Positions 8,186 through 16,778 of a stretch of DNA of 64,000 nucleotides are shown here, piece by piece. The first letter of the stretch is position 1. Each line of letters starts with the position of its first letter. A program made the translations under genes and the position numbers. The notes beneath the pieces are model-generated. The model was given only the letters and a program-made list of their open reading frames with translations. It was not told where the DNA came from and searched no databases. Location of the stretch: positions 1 to 64,000 of the forward strand of contig NZ_PIPQ01000005.1 in the NCBI RefSeq assembly GCF_003987015.1, given 5' to 3'. Source of the stretch: Aliidiomarina taiwanensis. GTDB taxonomy: Bacteria; Pseudomonadota; Gammaproteobacteria; Enterobacterales; Alteromonadaceae.

Positions 8186-9157
8186 TTGAGGGTGCTTTAT
8201 TTCCGTCCATACTCGGCTTTACTTTTTTTTGCCTGTTGCGCTTGGCAGCCAACGGTGACTGCCAGCGAACCTGATCCAGAACAAAAGAAAGAGTGGATCG
8301 ACAGCCTCCAAGGTGGCGTTGAAAGCACCGTCGACAACACGGCTCGCTGGTTCGACCGGTTTTTCGGCGACGGCACCACTAGCAACGAGGATTACGACGC
8401 CCAAGGCCGGCTCACCATAACCCCTAAATGGAGCGGCTATGAAGGCTGGAAGGTCGACTCGAGCTTCCGTGCTCAATTTCGCCTACCACAAGCCAAACAA
8501 CGTTTTTCTGCCATTATAGGTCGCGGTAATTTTGACGACATTGTGAATGACCGCCAAACAAGTTACCGAGGCTCAGTGATAGACCCTGGTGCCCATGACG
8601 AAGAATGGATTATTGGCTTAGGCTTTAATCCAAACTATGGCGAAACCGACCGGCTTTATTTTAGCGCCGGTATTCGTGGCGGCCTAAAGGCCGACCTCTA
8701 TACGCAAGCTAGACACTTGTGGCAGCGGCGGGTTTCCAATTTTTCTCAACTCCGGCTACGAACCAGTTTATTTTGGCGAGACAGTGACGGCTTCGGTATC
8801 AATGAGCGAGTCGACTGGGAAGCCAGCATGCGACAAACTTGGTTAGCCCGCACCAGCCTCGACTTAACCTATGCTGAGCGTACCGAAGGCGTGCGCTGGC
8901 ACCATAGAACCGCTATTTACCACTTATATGCCAAAGAAAAGGCCATCGCCAGTGAGGTGTATATATTTGGTGAAACCGAACATGATGTTGCAATTCACGA
9001 TGTCGGCATTCGTTTTATTCACCGTCAAGAATGGCTTCGTGACTGGTTATTCTTAGAGCTTTGGGGTGGCTTCCACTGGCCCCGTGAGGAGCTTCACGAG
9101 GCCCGGGAACCTAGCTGGATGTTTGGCGTAGAGTTTGCCATGTGGTACGGAGACTAA
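8186..9157 (+). CDS. Putative outer-membrane beta-barrel protein
   Basis: No named family is recognised. A TTG at 8186 (or a GTG at 8192) with GAAAGGAA just upstream gives a signal peptide: basic start, hydrophobic ALLFFACCAW, then a plausible cleavage after TVTA. The mature protein has an acidic amphipathic start containing WFDRFFGD, then alternating beta strands (LTITPKW, VDSSFRAQFRLP, RLYFSAGIRGGL, SQLRLRTSLFWR, RTSLDLTYAERT) and ends in an aromatic-rich strand VEFAMWYGD. This pattern fits a small outer-membrane barrel. It converges on the mlaC gene 4 bases away and diverges from gor. An ATG at 8138 is possible but lacks a ribosome site. Confidence 0.7.
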   Translation: MRVLYFRPYSALLFFACCAWQPTVTASEPDPEQKKEWIDSLQGGVESTVDNTARWFDRFFGDGTTSNEDYDAQGRLTITPKWSGYEGWKVDSSFRAQFRLPQAKQRFSAIIGRGNFDDIVNDRQTSYRGSVIDPGAHDEEWIIGLGFNPNYGETDRLYFSAGIRGGLKADLYTQARHLWQRRVSNFSQLRLRTSLFWRDSDGFGINERVDWEASMRQTWLARTSLDLTYAERTEGVRWHHRTAIYHLYAKEKAIASEVYIFGETEHDVAIHDVGIRFIHRQEWLRDWLFLELWGGFHWPREELHEAREPSWMFGVEFAMWYGD

Positions 9158-9161
9158 CCTG

Positions 9162-9833
9162 CTAGTTTTTAAAGTCGTCTAAGCTCACTTCTTCGTTCAG
9201 GTCTATGTCAACCTTTGCTCTGTCTTGCAGCAACTTAATGGTGCCATCTATACCGCGCTGACGTAACGACGCCTGCATTTCTGACTGCTGCGCATTCAGC
9301 ATACTGATGCCTTCAGCTACTAAGTCAAAGGCTAACCAAGGTGAAGTAGGTGTGCGACGCTGTAAGTGGAAGTCCAGTCGCACAGGTGGGCGTCCGCCTG
9401 CTTCTATGAGTTGTGCACGCACCACTACTCGGCGTTCATTTTGGTAAGGCTCTTCACGGCCAAACTCAAGTGTATGCTTCGCCTCGTCGTATTGAGTGAA
9501 AACCCGCGCATACGTCGTTACCAGGTAGTCACGAAACGCTTGCACAAATTGCTCTTTTTGTGTGTCATTCAAACGTTGCCAATTACGCCCCAATACCATA
9601 CGCGCTGCAAACTGGTAGTCCGAATGCGGTAGCAGCTCTTCTTCCATAATGGTACGCAAGTAGTTTGGGTTAGCTTCAATTTGGGCGCGCTCATTGCCAA
9701 TGCGTGCCACCATGGTGTCTGCTATTTCTTCCAGCATCACGTAAGGGTTCTGAACCTCTTGTGCCTGCACATGTAAGGTAAAAAGGCTGATAAGTGCAAC
9801 AAAAAACACCGTCAATCGTCGTGTGAATTTCAT
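9162..9833 (-). CDS. mlaC: MlaC/Ttg2D-family periplasmic phospholipid-binding protein
   Basis: It probably carries phospholipids across the periplasm. A signal peptide (basic start, hydrophobic VFFVALISLFTLHVQA, cleavage before QEVQNP) leads into the MlaC fold, with MLEEIADTMVARI, RMVLGRNWQRLNDTQKEQF and DYLVTTYARVF in the N-terminal part and WLAFDLVAEGISML near the C terminus, all typical. The usual partners mlaF, mlaE, mlaD and mlaB are absent, so this is a solitary copy; whether a full mla operon exists elsewhere cannot be seen. The 3' end abuts the barrel gene at 8186-9157 in convergent orientation. Confidence 0.9.
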   Translation of the reverse strand: MKFTRRLTVFFVALISLFTLHVQAQEVQNPYVMLEEIADTMVARIGNERAQIEANPNYLRTIMEEELLPHSDYQFAARMVLGRNWQRLNDTQKEQFVQAFRDYLVTTYARVFTQYDEAKHTLEFGREEPYQNERRVVVRAQLIEAGGRPPVRLDFHLQRRTPTSPWLAFDLVAEGISMLNAQQSEMQASLRQRGIDGTIKLLQDRAKVDIDLNEEVSLDDFKN

Positions 9834-9849
9834 TATTCATAGTCTCCGT

Positions 9850-9882
9850 AAAAAAACGCCCTATAGAGTTGCTCTATAGGGC
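9850..9882 (-). terminator. Intrinsic terminator of nupC
   Basis: GCCCTATAGAG (9858-9868) and CTCTATAGGGC (9872-9882) form a perfect 11-base stem with a 3-base loop, followed on the minus strand by a run of seven T. It lies 57 bases beyond the nupC stop and just ahead of mlaC, separating the two genes. Confidence 0.9.
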
Positions 9883-9939
9883 ATTTTGGTTGAGTTCCGC
9901 ACGGGCGTCTAGTGCATAAATTCGATTGTATCGTTCGAT

Positions 9940-11151
9940 TTAACCAGATAATGTGAAGAATATACCCGCAATAGACGCACTCATAAAGTTAGCCAATGTC
10001 GCTGCCAGTAAGGCCTTCACGCCCAACTGTGCAATGTCCTTGCGTCGGTTTGGCGCCATGCCACCTAGGCCGCCAAGCAGTATGGCTATTGACGAAATAT
10101 TTGCAAAACCACACAACATGAAGGTCACAATAACTTGTGAACGTGGGTCCATGCCGTCTTTGTAGTTAACGAAGTCCAGGTAGGCTACAAACTCATTAAT
10201 GGCCAACTTTTGGCCAATAAAGCTACCCGCTAGGCCTGCATCTTCCCATGGCACTCCAAGCAGCCAAGCAAACGGTTTAAACACTACACCGAAAATGGCT
10301 TGTAAGGTTAAGGTGTCGTAGCCAACAAAGCCGCCCGCCCAGCCTAGAATTCCATTCACAAGGGCTATTAACGCAACAAAAGCCAATAACATAGCTCCCA
10401 CGTTTAGGGCTAACTCCAAACCACTCGAAGCACCCGAGGCTGCTGCGTCAATAACGTTCGCGCGCCGCTCTGGTTGTGGCATTTGACCTAAATCGGTTAC
10501 AGGCTTTTCTACTTCTGGCATGAGTATTTTGGCCATCAGCAAGGCACCGGGTGCCGCCATAAAACAAGCGGCTAGAAGGTACTTTAGCTCTACCCCAATA
10601 CCCGCATAGCCTGCCAGCACGGAGCCCGATACAGAACTCAGGCCGCCCACCATCACTGCAAACAACTCGGAACGCGTCATGGTCGGTATAAAGGGGCGAA
10701 CAATTAATGGTGCTTCTGTTTGTCCTACAAAGATATTCGCCGCAGCTGACATAGACTCAGGCTTGCTTGTGCCGAGCAGTTTCTGGAGGCCACCACCAAT
10801 AATTTTAATAACCCAAGACATCACGCCAATGTGATACAGCACAGCAATAAGTGACGAGAAGAATATAATGACGCCAAGCACATGAATGGCAAAAATAAAG
10901 CCTTGCGAATAAGCGCCAATTTCTCCGAATAAGAACTCAAAACCGGCATTTGCGTACCCTATGACAGACGCCACACCATTCGACATATTTGCTAATACGT
11001 CTTGTCCAAACGGTAAGTACAAAACAAAGGCAGCCAACCCGACCTGTAAGGCAAAAGCACCACCTACGGTACGCCAGTTTATTTTCGAGCGATTGCTGGA
11101 AAACCCGTACGCAACGCCTAGTAAAAACAACATACCTAAGAGGCCAATCAT
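9940..11151 (-). CDS. nupC: Concentrative nucleoside transporter (NupC family)
   Basis: It imports nucleosides across the inner membrane with protons or sodium. About ten hydrophobic segments span the 403 residues. The gate and substrate motifs of the family are present: [54 protein letters not shown] and [14 protein letters not shown]. The uridine kinase gene lies 30 bases upstream on the same strand, so uptake and first phosphorylation of pyrimidine nucleosides are probably co-expressed. A strong terminator follows. Confidence 0.95.
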   Translation of the reverse strand: MIGLLGMLFLLGVAYGFSSNRSKINWRTVGGAFALQVGLAAFVLYLPFGQDVLANMSNGVASVIGYANAGFEFLFGEIGAYSQGFIFAIHVLGVIIFFSSLIAVLYHIGVMSWVIKIIGGGLQKLLGTSKPESMSAAANIFVGQTEAPLIVRPFIPTMTRSELFAVMVGGLSSVSGSVLAGYAGIGVELKYLLAACFMAAPGALLMAKILMPEVEKPVTDLGQMPQPERRANVIDAAASGASSGLELALNVGAMLLAFVALIALVNGILGWAGGFVGYDTLTLQAIFGVVFKPFAWLLGVPWEDAGLAGSFIGQKLAINEFVAYLDFVNYKDGMDPRSQVIVTFMLCGFANISSIAILLGGLGGMAPNRRKDIAQLGVKALLAATLANFMSASIAGIFFTLSG

Positions 11152-11181
11152 AAAAAGTATCCTACTGTTTAGTTAAAGTTC

Positions 11182-11814
11182 TTATTCGGCAAGCAATTGG
11201 CGAATTTTAGTTTTAATAATATCGATGGCAATTTCATTTTGTCCACCGCGCGTAACCACAAGGTCGGCATAGTTTTTGGAAGGCGAGATAAAGTTAAAGA
11301 ACGCTGGGCGCACGTAGTTTTCGTATTGCTCTGTAATAGAGGTCAAGCTACGGCCACGCTCTTCAATGTCACGGTTAATTCGACGCAATAGGCAAATATC
11401 CAAGGGGGTGTCCATGAATACCGAAATATCAAACTGCTCTCGAAGTGCCGGGTCGTTCAACAGCAAAATACCTTCTACTAAAATAACCCGGGCTGGAGTT
11501 ACTTCAATTGTTTCTTCAACCCGTGTGTGTTCACGGTAGCTGTATTGCGGCATGTGAACGGTTTCACCTGCACGCAGCTTTTTTAAGTGTTCTACTAATA
11601 ATTCATGTTCAAACGCACTTGGGTGGTCGTAGTTTGTCAACACGCGCTGATCAATGGCTAAATGACTCTGATCGCGATAGTACGCGTCCTCCGACAAGAC
11701 CGAAATACGCTCACCACCCAACTCGGCTACCAACTCTTGGTATACTGTTGAAGCAAAAAGACTTTTTCCAGACGCCGACGGTCCGGCAATAGCAATTACG
11801 GTTGTGTTTCCCAC
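11182..11814 (-). CDS. udk: Uridine/cytidine kinase
   Basis: It phosphorylates uridine and cytidine in pyrimidine salvage. The Walker A motif GPSASGKS lies at the N terminus, followed by DAYYRDQSHL, NYDHPSAFEHELL and the lid region RRINRDIEERGRS. The GTG at 11814 is chosen because GAAGGG precedes it and the resulting 210 residues match the family; the longer reading to 11949 adds unrelated hydrophobic sequence. It is followed by nupC, forming an uptake-and-trapping pair, and diverges from pheA. Confidence 0.93.
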   Translation of the reverse strand: MGNTTVIAIAGPSASGKSLFASTVYQELVAELGGERISVLSEDAYYRDQSHLAIDQRVLTNYDHPSAFEHELLVEHLKKLRAGETVHMPQYSYREHTRVEETIEVTPARVILVEGILLLNDPALREQFDISVFMDTPLDICLLRRINRDIEERGRSLTSITEQYENYVRPAFFNFISPSKNYADLVVTRGGQNEIAIDIIKTKIRQLLAE

Positions 11815-12005
11815 GAAGAACCCTTCTAGCACAGAATGAATACAGTAGAATAGCGCTGCATTATCGCTAATTTTACGAAATATATAAACAGTTAAAAGCG
11901 CATTGGCGAGGAAAGCAGCATAAACACGGCATAAAACGGAGCTTGCCATTCAAATTAGGCCGGTGCATTCTTAACGCTAAAGACCTAGCGCCAAAAGGAA
12001 TCAAC

Positions 12006-13193
12006 GTGGATTTAGCTGTATTACGTGAACAAATTGAGTCTCTCGATAAAGAGCTGCTGCAATGCTTAGCAAAGCGCCGCGCATTAGCCCTCGATGTTGC
12101 CAAAGACAAAGCCAGTCGTGGTGGCACGGTCCGTGACACAGGACGTGAAGCGGAACTGCTTATTCGCCTCATGGAAATGGGGCAAGACATGGGCCTAGAC
12201 CCTGCATATTTAACCCGCCTGTACCAAATTATTATTGAAGACTCTGTGTTAACGCAGCACGCTTGGCTTCAGCAAGGCAACGAACAGGGAACTCTCGCCA
12301 TTGCACACCTAGGTATGCCTGGCTCCTACTCCCACTTAACGGCTCAAAGTTATGCACACCGCCGTAATTGCACCTTCGAAGGTTATACTTGCGACACCTT
12401 CCAAGCGGTTATATCTGCCGTTGAAGACGGTCGTACAACCTTGGGTGTTTTGCCCATAGAGAACACGTCCTCGGGCTCCATTAACGATGTTTATGACTTA
12501 CTGCGGCATACTCACCTGCATATCATTGGCGAATCGTATTTAGTGGTAGACCACCACTTACTCGTTAAGCCTGGCACTGCCTTAGACGACATCCACGTCA
12601 TTTATGCTCACCCCCAAGCCCTTACCCAATGCTCTAGCTTTCTGAGCCGACTCAACAACGTCACCCTAGTTCCAGAAGCATCTTCTGCTCATGCTATGCG
12701 CCAGGTTGCGGAAGACAACAACCCGCATTCAGCAGCGATAGGTCCTCAAAGTGGCGGTGCCCTATACGAGCTTGTGGCACTTGCTCATAACATGGCGAAC
12801 CAGGCAGAAAACCATACGCGCTTTATTGTGGTCAGCCGAGACCCTTTAAGGGTCCCTAACCAGCTACCTGCAAAAACCAGTCTGATTATGGCAACACACA
12901 ATCAGGCAGGTTCACTTGTAGACGCTTTAATGGTGCTACGTTCCCATGGCATAAGCATGACGAAGCTTGAGTCGCGACCCATGCCTGGCAATCCGTGGGA
13001 AGAGCTTTTCTATGTGGACGTATTAGTTAATAACCACGCGCCAGAATGGCTCAGTGCAGAAAAAGAGCTGGCCGCTATGACGCGCTTCATTAAAGTATTG
13101 GGTTGTTACCCTGACGAGCGAATTAAAGCTACAAACGCGCCTCAACCCCTTGCTGACTCGGTGCAAAACAGCGAGCAAACCAATGCGTTTTAG
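12006..13193 (+). CDS. pheA: Bifunctional chorismate mutase / prephenate dehydratase (P-protein)
   Basis: It converts chorismate to prephenate and then phenylpyruvate in phenylalanine synthesis. The chorismate mutase domain (about 1-95) starts LAVLREQIESLDKELLQCL. The dehydratase domain (about 100-290) has GMPGSYSHLTAQ, LPIENTSSGSI and the HPQAL segment. The ACT domain (about 300-375) has the feedback motif TKLESRPMPGNPWEE, so phenylalanine inhibition is likely retained. The start is GTG at 12006 with AAAAGGAA upstream, giving 395 residues. I looked for a Phe-rich leader peptide upstream and saw none. Confidence 0.96.
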   Translation: MDLAVLREQIESLDKELLQCLAKRRALALDVAKDKASRGGTVRDTGREAELLIRLMEMGQDMGLDPAYLTRLYQIIIEDSVLTQHAWLQQGNEQGTLAIAHLGMPGSYSHLTAQSYAHRRNCTFEGYTCDTFQAVISAVEDGRTTLGVLPIENTSSGSINDVYDLLRHTHLHIIGESYLVVDHHLLVKPGTALDDIHVIYAHPQALTQCSSFLSRLNNVTLVPEASSAHAMRQVAEDNNPHSAAIGPQSGGALYELVALAHNMANQAENHTRFIVVSRDPLRVPNQLPAKTSLIMATHNQAGSLVDALMVLRSHGISMTKLESRPMPGNPWEELFYVDVLVNNHAPEWLSAEKELAAMTRFIKVLGCYPDERIKATNAPQPLADSVQNSEQTNAF

Positions 13194-13245
13194 ACTATAG
13201 TTTGCAATAATTTACCTCATTTTTGAAAACAAAAAGGCCTTGTTC

Positions 13246-15066
13246 ATGCTTAGCTTTTACCGTGCACTGTTGGCGCTCTGCTTATTCACTATACTGAGCG
13301 CATGTAATAGCACCCCCTCAACCGACACGACCCCGCTACCTATAGCCGAACGCTGTGGAGCACCCGCAACTGATATTGCAGCGCTTGGGCAACAAGCCCC
13401 AGGCCACTACATTGTCGAAGGTGTGGTCAGCGCTAGCTTCCAAGAGCCAAGCCAGTTAGGTGGTTTTTTTATTCAGTCTCCTGCCCACATGGCCACTTCA
13501 GCAACGCCCGCAGCCATGTTCATTCATTACAGCAGTACAGCGTCGCAAGTTCGCGAAGGCGACCGGGTCCGCATTGAAGGCGAGAAAACAGATTACAGCG
13601 GGGGTGTTGCCCTGCATAATGTCACTTCGTTCACACGCTGTAGTCGCAACGAAACGGTTAGTACCCAGACATTAGCATTACCCTTTGAATATGTGGCGCA
13701 ACTTGACGCACTCCTTCACCAACGCGTCCGCCTTGCTCAACCCATGACGGTTGTTGGCCACTATCAACTTGCCCGTTTTGGCACATTAGACCTCGCCACC
13801 GAGCGGCTTTGGGTACCCACTCAAATTAGCCTGCCTGGCCCAGGCGCACGCGACTTAGCCAGTGACAACCTTCGCCGAAGAATAGTACTCGACGACGGTT
13901 CAGACCAAGAAAACCCTGATCAGGTACCCTACCCAACTCCCGGGCTGCACATTGACAATCCAGTACGCTCTGGCGACACCGTGTACGACATTGAAGGAGT
14001 GCTGGTAAAAATAGGCGACGCCTACCATATCCACCCCGTCAGCCAGCCGCGCTTTGAAGCCACAAACCCTCGCCCTGCACAAGTGGAATTACCTCAAACA
14101 GGCGATATACGTATTGCAGCATTTAATGTGCTTAATTACTTCAACGGCGACGCAACCAGCGGCGGTTTCCCAACGCCTCGCGGCGCCAAAACCGAAGCGG
14201 AATTCGTGCGTCAGCGGGACCGCATTATTCAAGCCTTGGTTGCTATAAACGCAGACGTATATGGACTGATGGAAATGGCCAACAATGGCTACACCAGTGA
14301 AAGTGCCGTGGCCGATTTAACGCGTGGCATGCAAGCAGCCGCACCACAGGGCGTGCTTTACGACTACGTGCGTGTGGACAGCGAAAAGGTTGGCGGCGAC
14401 GTGATCACCCAAGCTATTATTTATCGGGCTGACAAACTCGACGAAATAGGTCAAGCGGCATTTATTGACACTCCCCCGTTTGATATGGGCAGTCGGCCAC
14501 CTTTAGCGCAAAGCTTTAAAAGCCGGAGCACGGGCGCCGAATTTACGCTTGTCGCTAATCACTTTAAGTCGAAAGGCAGTTGCCCGCGCGACATGCAAAA
14601 CCCCAACCGGAATCGCAACGACGGTCAGGGCTGCTGGAATCAGTTACGTACTGAGTCAGCTACTGCTTTAGCCAATTGGCTACGTACCTTCCCTACAGGC
14701 CGAGCACATCGAAACTATATTGTGCTCGGCGACTTCAATGCCTACGCCATGGAAGATCCATTAATGGAGTTGCGTCGTAACGGGTATAGAAACGTAGCAA
14801 ATCGACTGCAACCTGAAGGGTATAGCTATGTTTTCCGTGGTGAAATGGGCAGCCTAGACCATATTCTGGTGCATAGCAGTGTGTATGACGCAGTGACAGG
14901 CCTCGACTTTTGGCACATTAATGCCGACGAGCCCGTTGCCTTTGAATATGGCTTGTCCCATAAAACCCCAGAACAACAGCAAGATTGGTACGCGCCGACA
15001 CCGTATCGCAGTTCAGACCATGACCCTGTGATCATCGAAATAAACAGCGCGTTATTGCCTGAATAA
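13246..15066 (+). CDS. ExeM/NucH-type extracellular nuclease, predicted lipoprotein
   Basis: The N terminus has a hydrophobic segment ending in LSAC at about residue 20, a lipobox, so the protein is probably lipid-anchored after export. An OB-fold-like region (about 40-230) precedes the endonuclease/exonuclease/phosphatase domain (about 285-600), with FNVLNYFNG, GLMEMANNGY, VANHFKSKGSC, LGDFNAYAMEDP, GSLDHILVH and a final SSDHDPVI, which supply metal and catalytic residues. Members degrade extracellular DNA and are linked to phosphate scavenging and biofilm turnover. I start at the ATG (13246), 8 bases after AAAAAGG; a TTG two codons earlier is possible. Confidence 0.88.
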   Translation: MLSFYRALLALCLFTILSACNSTPSTDTTPLPIAERCGAPATDIAALGQQAPGHYIVEGVVSASFQEPSQLGGFFIQSPAHMATSATPAAMFIHYSSTASQVREGDRVRIEGEKTDYSGGVALHNVTSFTRCSRNETVSTQTLALPFEYVAQLDALLHQRVRLAQPMTVVGHYQLARFGTLDLATERLWVPTQISLPGPGARDLASDNLRRRIVLDDGSDQENPDQVPYPTPGLHIDNPVRSGDTVYDIEGVLVKIGDAYHIHPVSQPRFEATNPRPAQVELPQTGDIRIAAFNVLNYFNGDATSGGFPTPRGAKTEAEFVRQRDRIIQALVAINADVYGLMEMANNGYTSESAVADLTRGMQAAAPQGVLYDYVRVDSEKVGGDVITQAIIYRADKLDEIGQAAFIDTPPFDMGSRPPLAQSFKSRSTGAEFTLVANHFKSKGSCPRDMQNPNRNRNDGQGCWNQLRTESATALANWLRTFPTGRAHRNYIVLGDFNAYAMEDPLMELRRNGYRNVANRLQPEGYSYVFRGEMGSLDHILVHSSVYDAVTGLDFWHINADEPVAFEYGLSHKTPEQQQDWYAPTPYRSSDHDPVIIEINSALLPE

Positions 15067-15073
15067 GGCCAGT

Positions 15074-15100
15074 GCGCTAATCGGTATTTCCGATTAGCGC
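15074..15100 (+). terminator. Hairpin after the nuclease gene
   Basis: GCGCTAATCGG and CCGATTAGCGC form a perfect 11-base stem with loop TATTT, beginning 8 bases after the stop codon. No long T-run follows, so termination may be partial. Confidence 0.6.
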
Positions 15101-15106
15101 TATTCA

Positions 15107-15134
15107 CATGAACCCCTTGTTCATGCAAATGAAC
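15107..15134 (+). promoter_or_regulatory. Candidate operator upstream of dps
   Basis: GTTCAT (15119-15124) and ATGAAC (15129-15134) form an inverted repeat with a 4-base spacer, and a third half-site CATGAAC lies at 15107-15113. It sits about 50 bases before the dps start, where a repressor or activator site would be expected. The regulator is unknown. Confidence 0.35.
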
Positions 15135-15180
15135 CTGTTAGGATGGTTACATATTCACTTGAAACACAAAGAGGACCATT

Positions 15181-15654
15181 ATGAAACAGCTAAACGTCAT
15201 TGGATTAGACAAAGCAAGTGCAGAACGTCTTTCAGCAAAGCTAAATAGCCTGCTAGCGAACTACCAAACCTTATATATGAACGTGCGCGGGTTTCACTGG
15301 AATATTCGCGGTGAAAGCTTCTTTGAGTTACACGACAAGTTTGAAGAAACCTACAACGACCTACTAACCAAAATTGACGAAATTGCCGAGCGCGTACAAA
15401 CCTTAGGTCAAACGCCTCTGCATACCTACAGTGCTTATTTAGAGCTGAGCGAAATTAAAGAAGTCGCCAACCTAACCGACGGCCGCCAGTGTGTCACCGA
15501 GCTACTGAATGGCTACCAAGTACTTATTCGCATACAGCGTGAACTGCTCGAAGCCGCTGCCGATGCTGGCGACGAAGGTACAGAGGCGCTCATGAGCGAC
15601 TATATTTCTGAGCAAGAAAAAACCGCGTGGATGCTTACAGCCTACTTAGGTTAA
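15181..15654 (+). CDS. dps: Dps-family ferritin-like DNA-protection protein
   Basis: Dps dodecamers oxidise and store iron with peroxide and protect DNA. The ferroxidase residues are visible: His39 in RGFHWNIRG, His51 and Glu55 in [10 protein letters not shown], and Asp66 and Glu70 in KIDEIAERV. The protein is 157 residues, normal for the family, and its N-terminal tail is short with few lysines, so strong DNA binding through the tail is not certain. AGAGG lies upstream of the ATG. The gene is bounded by hairpins on both sides and looks monocistronic. Confidence 0.95.
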   Translation: MKQLNVIGLDKASAERLSAKLNSLLANYQTLYMNVRGFHWNIRGESFFELHDKFEETYNDLLTKIDEIAERVQTLGQTPLHTYSAYLELSEIKEVANLTDGRQCVTELLNGYQVLIRIQRELLEAAADAGDEGTEALMSDYISEQEKTAWMLTAYLG

Positions 15655-15667
15655 TTGTCTCTTCCGT

Positions 15668-15698
15668 AAAAAAGCCAGGGCTTTGCTCTGGCTTTTTT
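15668..15698 (+). terminator. Intrinsic terminator of dps
   Basis: AAAAAAGCCAG and CTGGCTTTTTT form a stem around a 9-base loop and leave a T-run on the plus strand, 14 bases after the dps stop codon. Confidence 0.9.
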
Positions 15699-15782
15699 GT
15701 TTCTCGCCCTATTAGTCTGTATAATCCTGCCGAATTTAACCGCACTGAATTTACGTTTCAGGCAGCAGAAAAAGGTACACAC

Positions 15783-16715
15783 ATGGCATATATATGCGCA
15801 GCTCTGTACAAGTTTATTGAGCTAAATAACTACGAAGAACTTCAACAACCCCTTTACGACGTGATGGTGAAGCACGAAGTCAAAGGCACTTTGCTACTTG
15901 CGCGTGAAGGGATCAATGGCACCATTTGCGGTACCCGTGAAGGCATAGACGCTGTGCTCCAGCATTTAAGAAGCGACCCCCGCTTTGCCGACATTGAGCA
16001 CAAAGAGTCGGACAGCGACACCCAAGCCTTTTACCGCACGAAAGTGAAGCTAAAAAAAGAGATAGTGACACTCGGCGTAGACTGGGTAGACCCGAAAAAC
16101 AGTGTGGGTACTTATGTTCCAGCAACTGAATGGAACCAGCTTATTCAAGACCCAGACGTACTGCTTATTGACACGCGTAACGACTACGAAGTAGCCGTAG
16201 GCACCTTTGAAGGCGCTGTGGACCCGAAAACCGTTTCCTTTCGTGAGTTCCCTGAATATGTTGAACAGCATTTAGATACTAAAAAGCATAAAAAGGTTGC
16301 CATGTTCTGTACCGGCGGTATTCGCTGCGAGAAGTCTACAGCTTATTTAAAAGGGCTAGGCTTCGACGACGTATACCATTTAGAAGGCGGAATACTAAAG
16401 TACTTAGAAGAAGTGCCTGAAGAAGAAAGCCTATGGCGTGGCGAGTGCTTTGTATTTGATCAGCGCGTGACCGTTAAACACGGACTCGAGCAAGGCACCT
16501 ACGACCAGTGTTACGCCTGCCGCATGCCTATCACTGAGGAAGAAAAAGCCTCGGAGCATTACCAAAAAGGCGTAAGCTGCCCGCACTGCTACAACAAAAC
16601 CACAGCCAGCCAAAAAGAGCGCTTTGCCGAGCGTGAGCGTCAAATACAGTTAGCCAAAGCCCGTGGTGAAGAGCATATTCACGACGGTCGCTTAGAAAGC
16701 ACGCCTAAAGTTTGA
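15783..16715 (+). CDS. trhO: tRNA uridine(34) hydroxylase TrhO (rhodanese-fold)
   Basis: It hydroxylates uridine 34 of certain tRNAs using oxygen, the first step to 5-(carb)oxymethoxyuridine derivatives. The N-terminal domain (about 1-100) includes [15 protein letters not shown]. The rhodanese domain (about 120-220) has [10 protein letters not shown] and the catalytic-cysteine loop [11 protein letters not shown]. The C-terminal zinc-like region carries CYACRMPI and CPHCYNK. The start [11 protein letters not shown] matches the family; the longer reading to 15627 runs through the dps terminator and is rejected. The length is 310 residues. Its stop codon lies in the loop of its own terminator. 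Confidence 0.95.
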   Translation: MAYICAALYKFIELNNYEELQQPLYDVMVKHEVKGTLLLAREGINGTICGTREGIDAVLQHLRSDPRFADIEHKESDSDTQAFYRTKVKLKKEIVTLGVDWVDPKNSVGTYVPATEWNQLIQDPDVLLIDTRNDYEVAVGTFEGAVDPKTVSFREFPEYVEQHLDTKKHKKVAMFCTGGIRCEKSTAYLKGLGFDDVYHLEGGILKYLEEVPEEESLWRGECFVFDQRVTVKHGLEQGTYDQCYACRMPITEEEKASEHYQKGVSCPHCYNKTTASQKERFAERERQIQLAKARGEEHIHDGRLESTPKV

Positions 16716-16732
16716 ACACTTTAGGCGTTTCT
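16701..16732 (+). terminator. Terminator of trhO
   Basis: ACGCCTAAAGT (16701-16711) and ACTTTAGGCGT (16718-16728) form a perfect 11-base stem with a 6-base loop, then TTTCT. The trhO stop codon overlaps the loop. Confidence 0.75.
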
Positions 16733-16741
16733 GCCTATACT
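16712..16741 (+). promoter_or_regulatory. Candidate promoter of the orphan flagellin gene
   Basis: TTGAAC (16712-16717) and TATACT (16736-16741) are separated by 18 bases, a sigma-70-like arrangement. The -35 element falls in the loop of the trhO terminator. TAAAGTTT (16706-16713) matches the -35 of flagellar sigma-28 promoters, but the sequence at the expected -10 position is a poor match. Confidence 0.4.
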
Positions 16742-16778
16742 GTGTATCAGAGCGATTAACACTGTAGGGGGTGTTCGC

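Noticed and set aside
11815-12005. Phe-rich leader peptide and attenuator in front of pheA
   Set aside because: I searched the 190 bases between udk and pheA and found no short ORF rich in Phe codons and no terminator hairpin.
16706-16732. Sigma-28 flagellar promoter for the orphan flagellin
   Set aside because: The -35 TAAAGTTT is a good match, but it is also part of the trhO terminator stem and the -10 region matches only about 3 of 8 bases.
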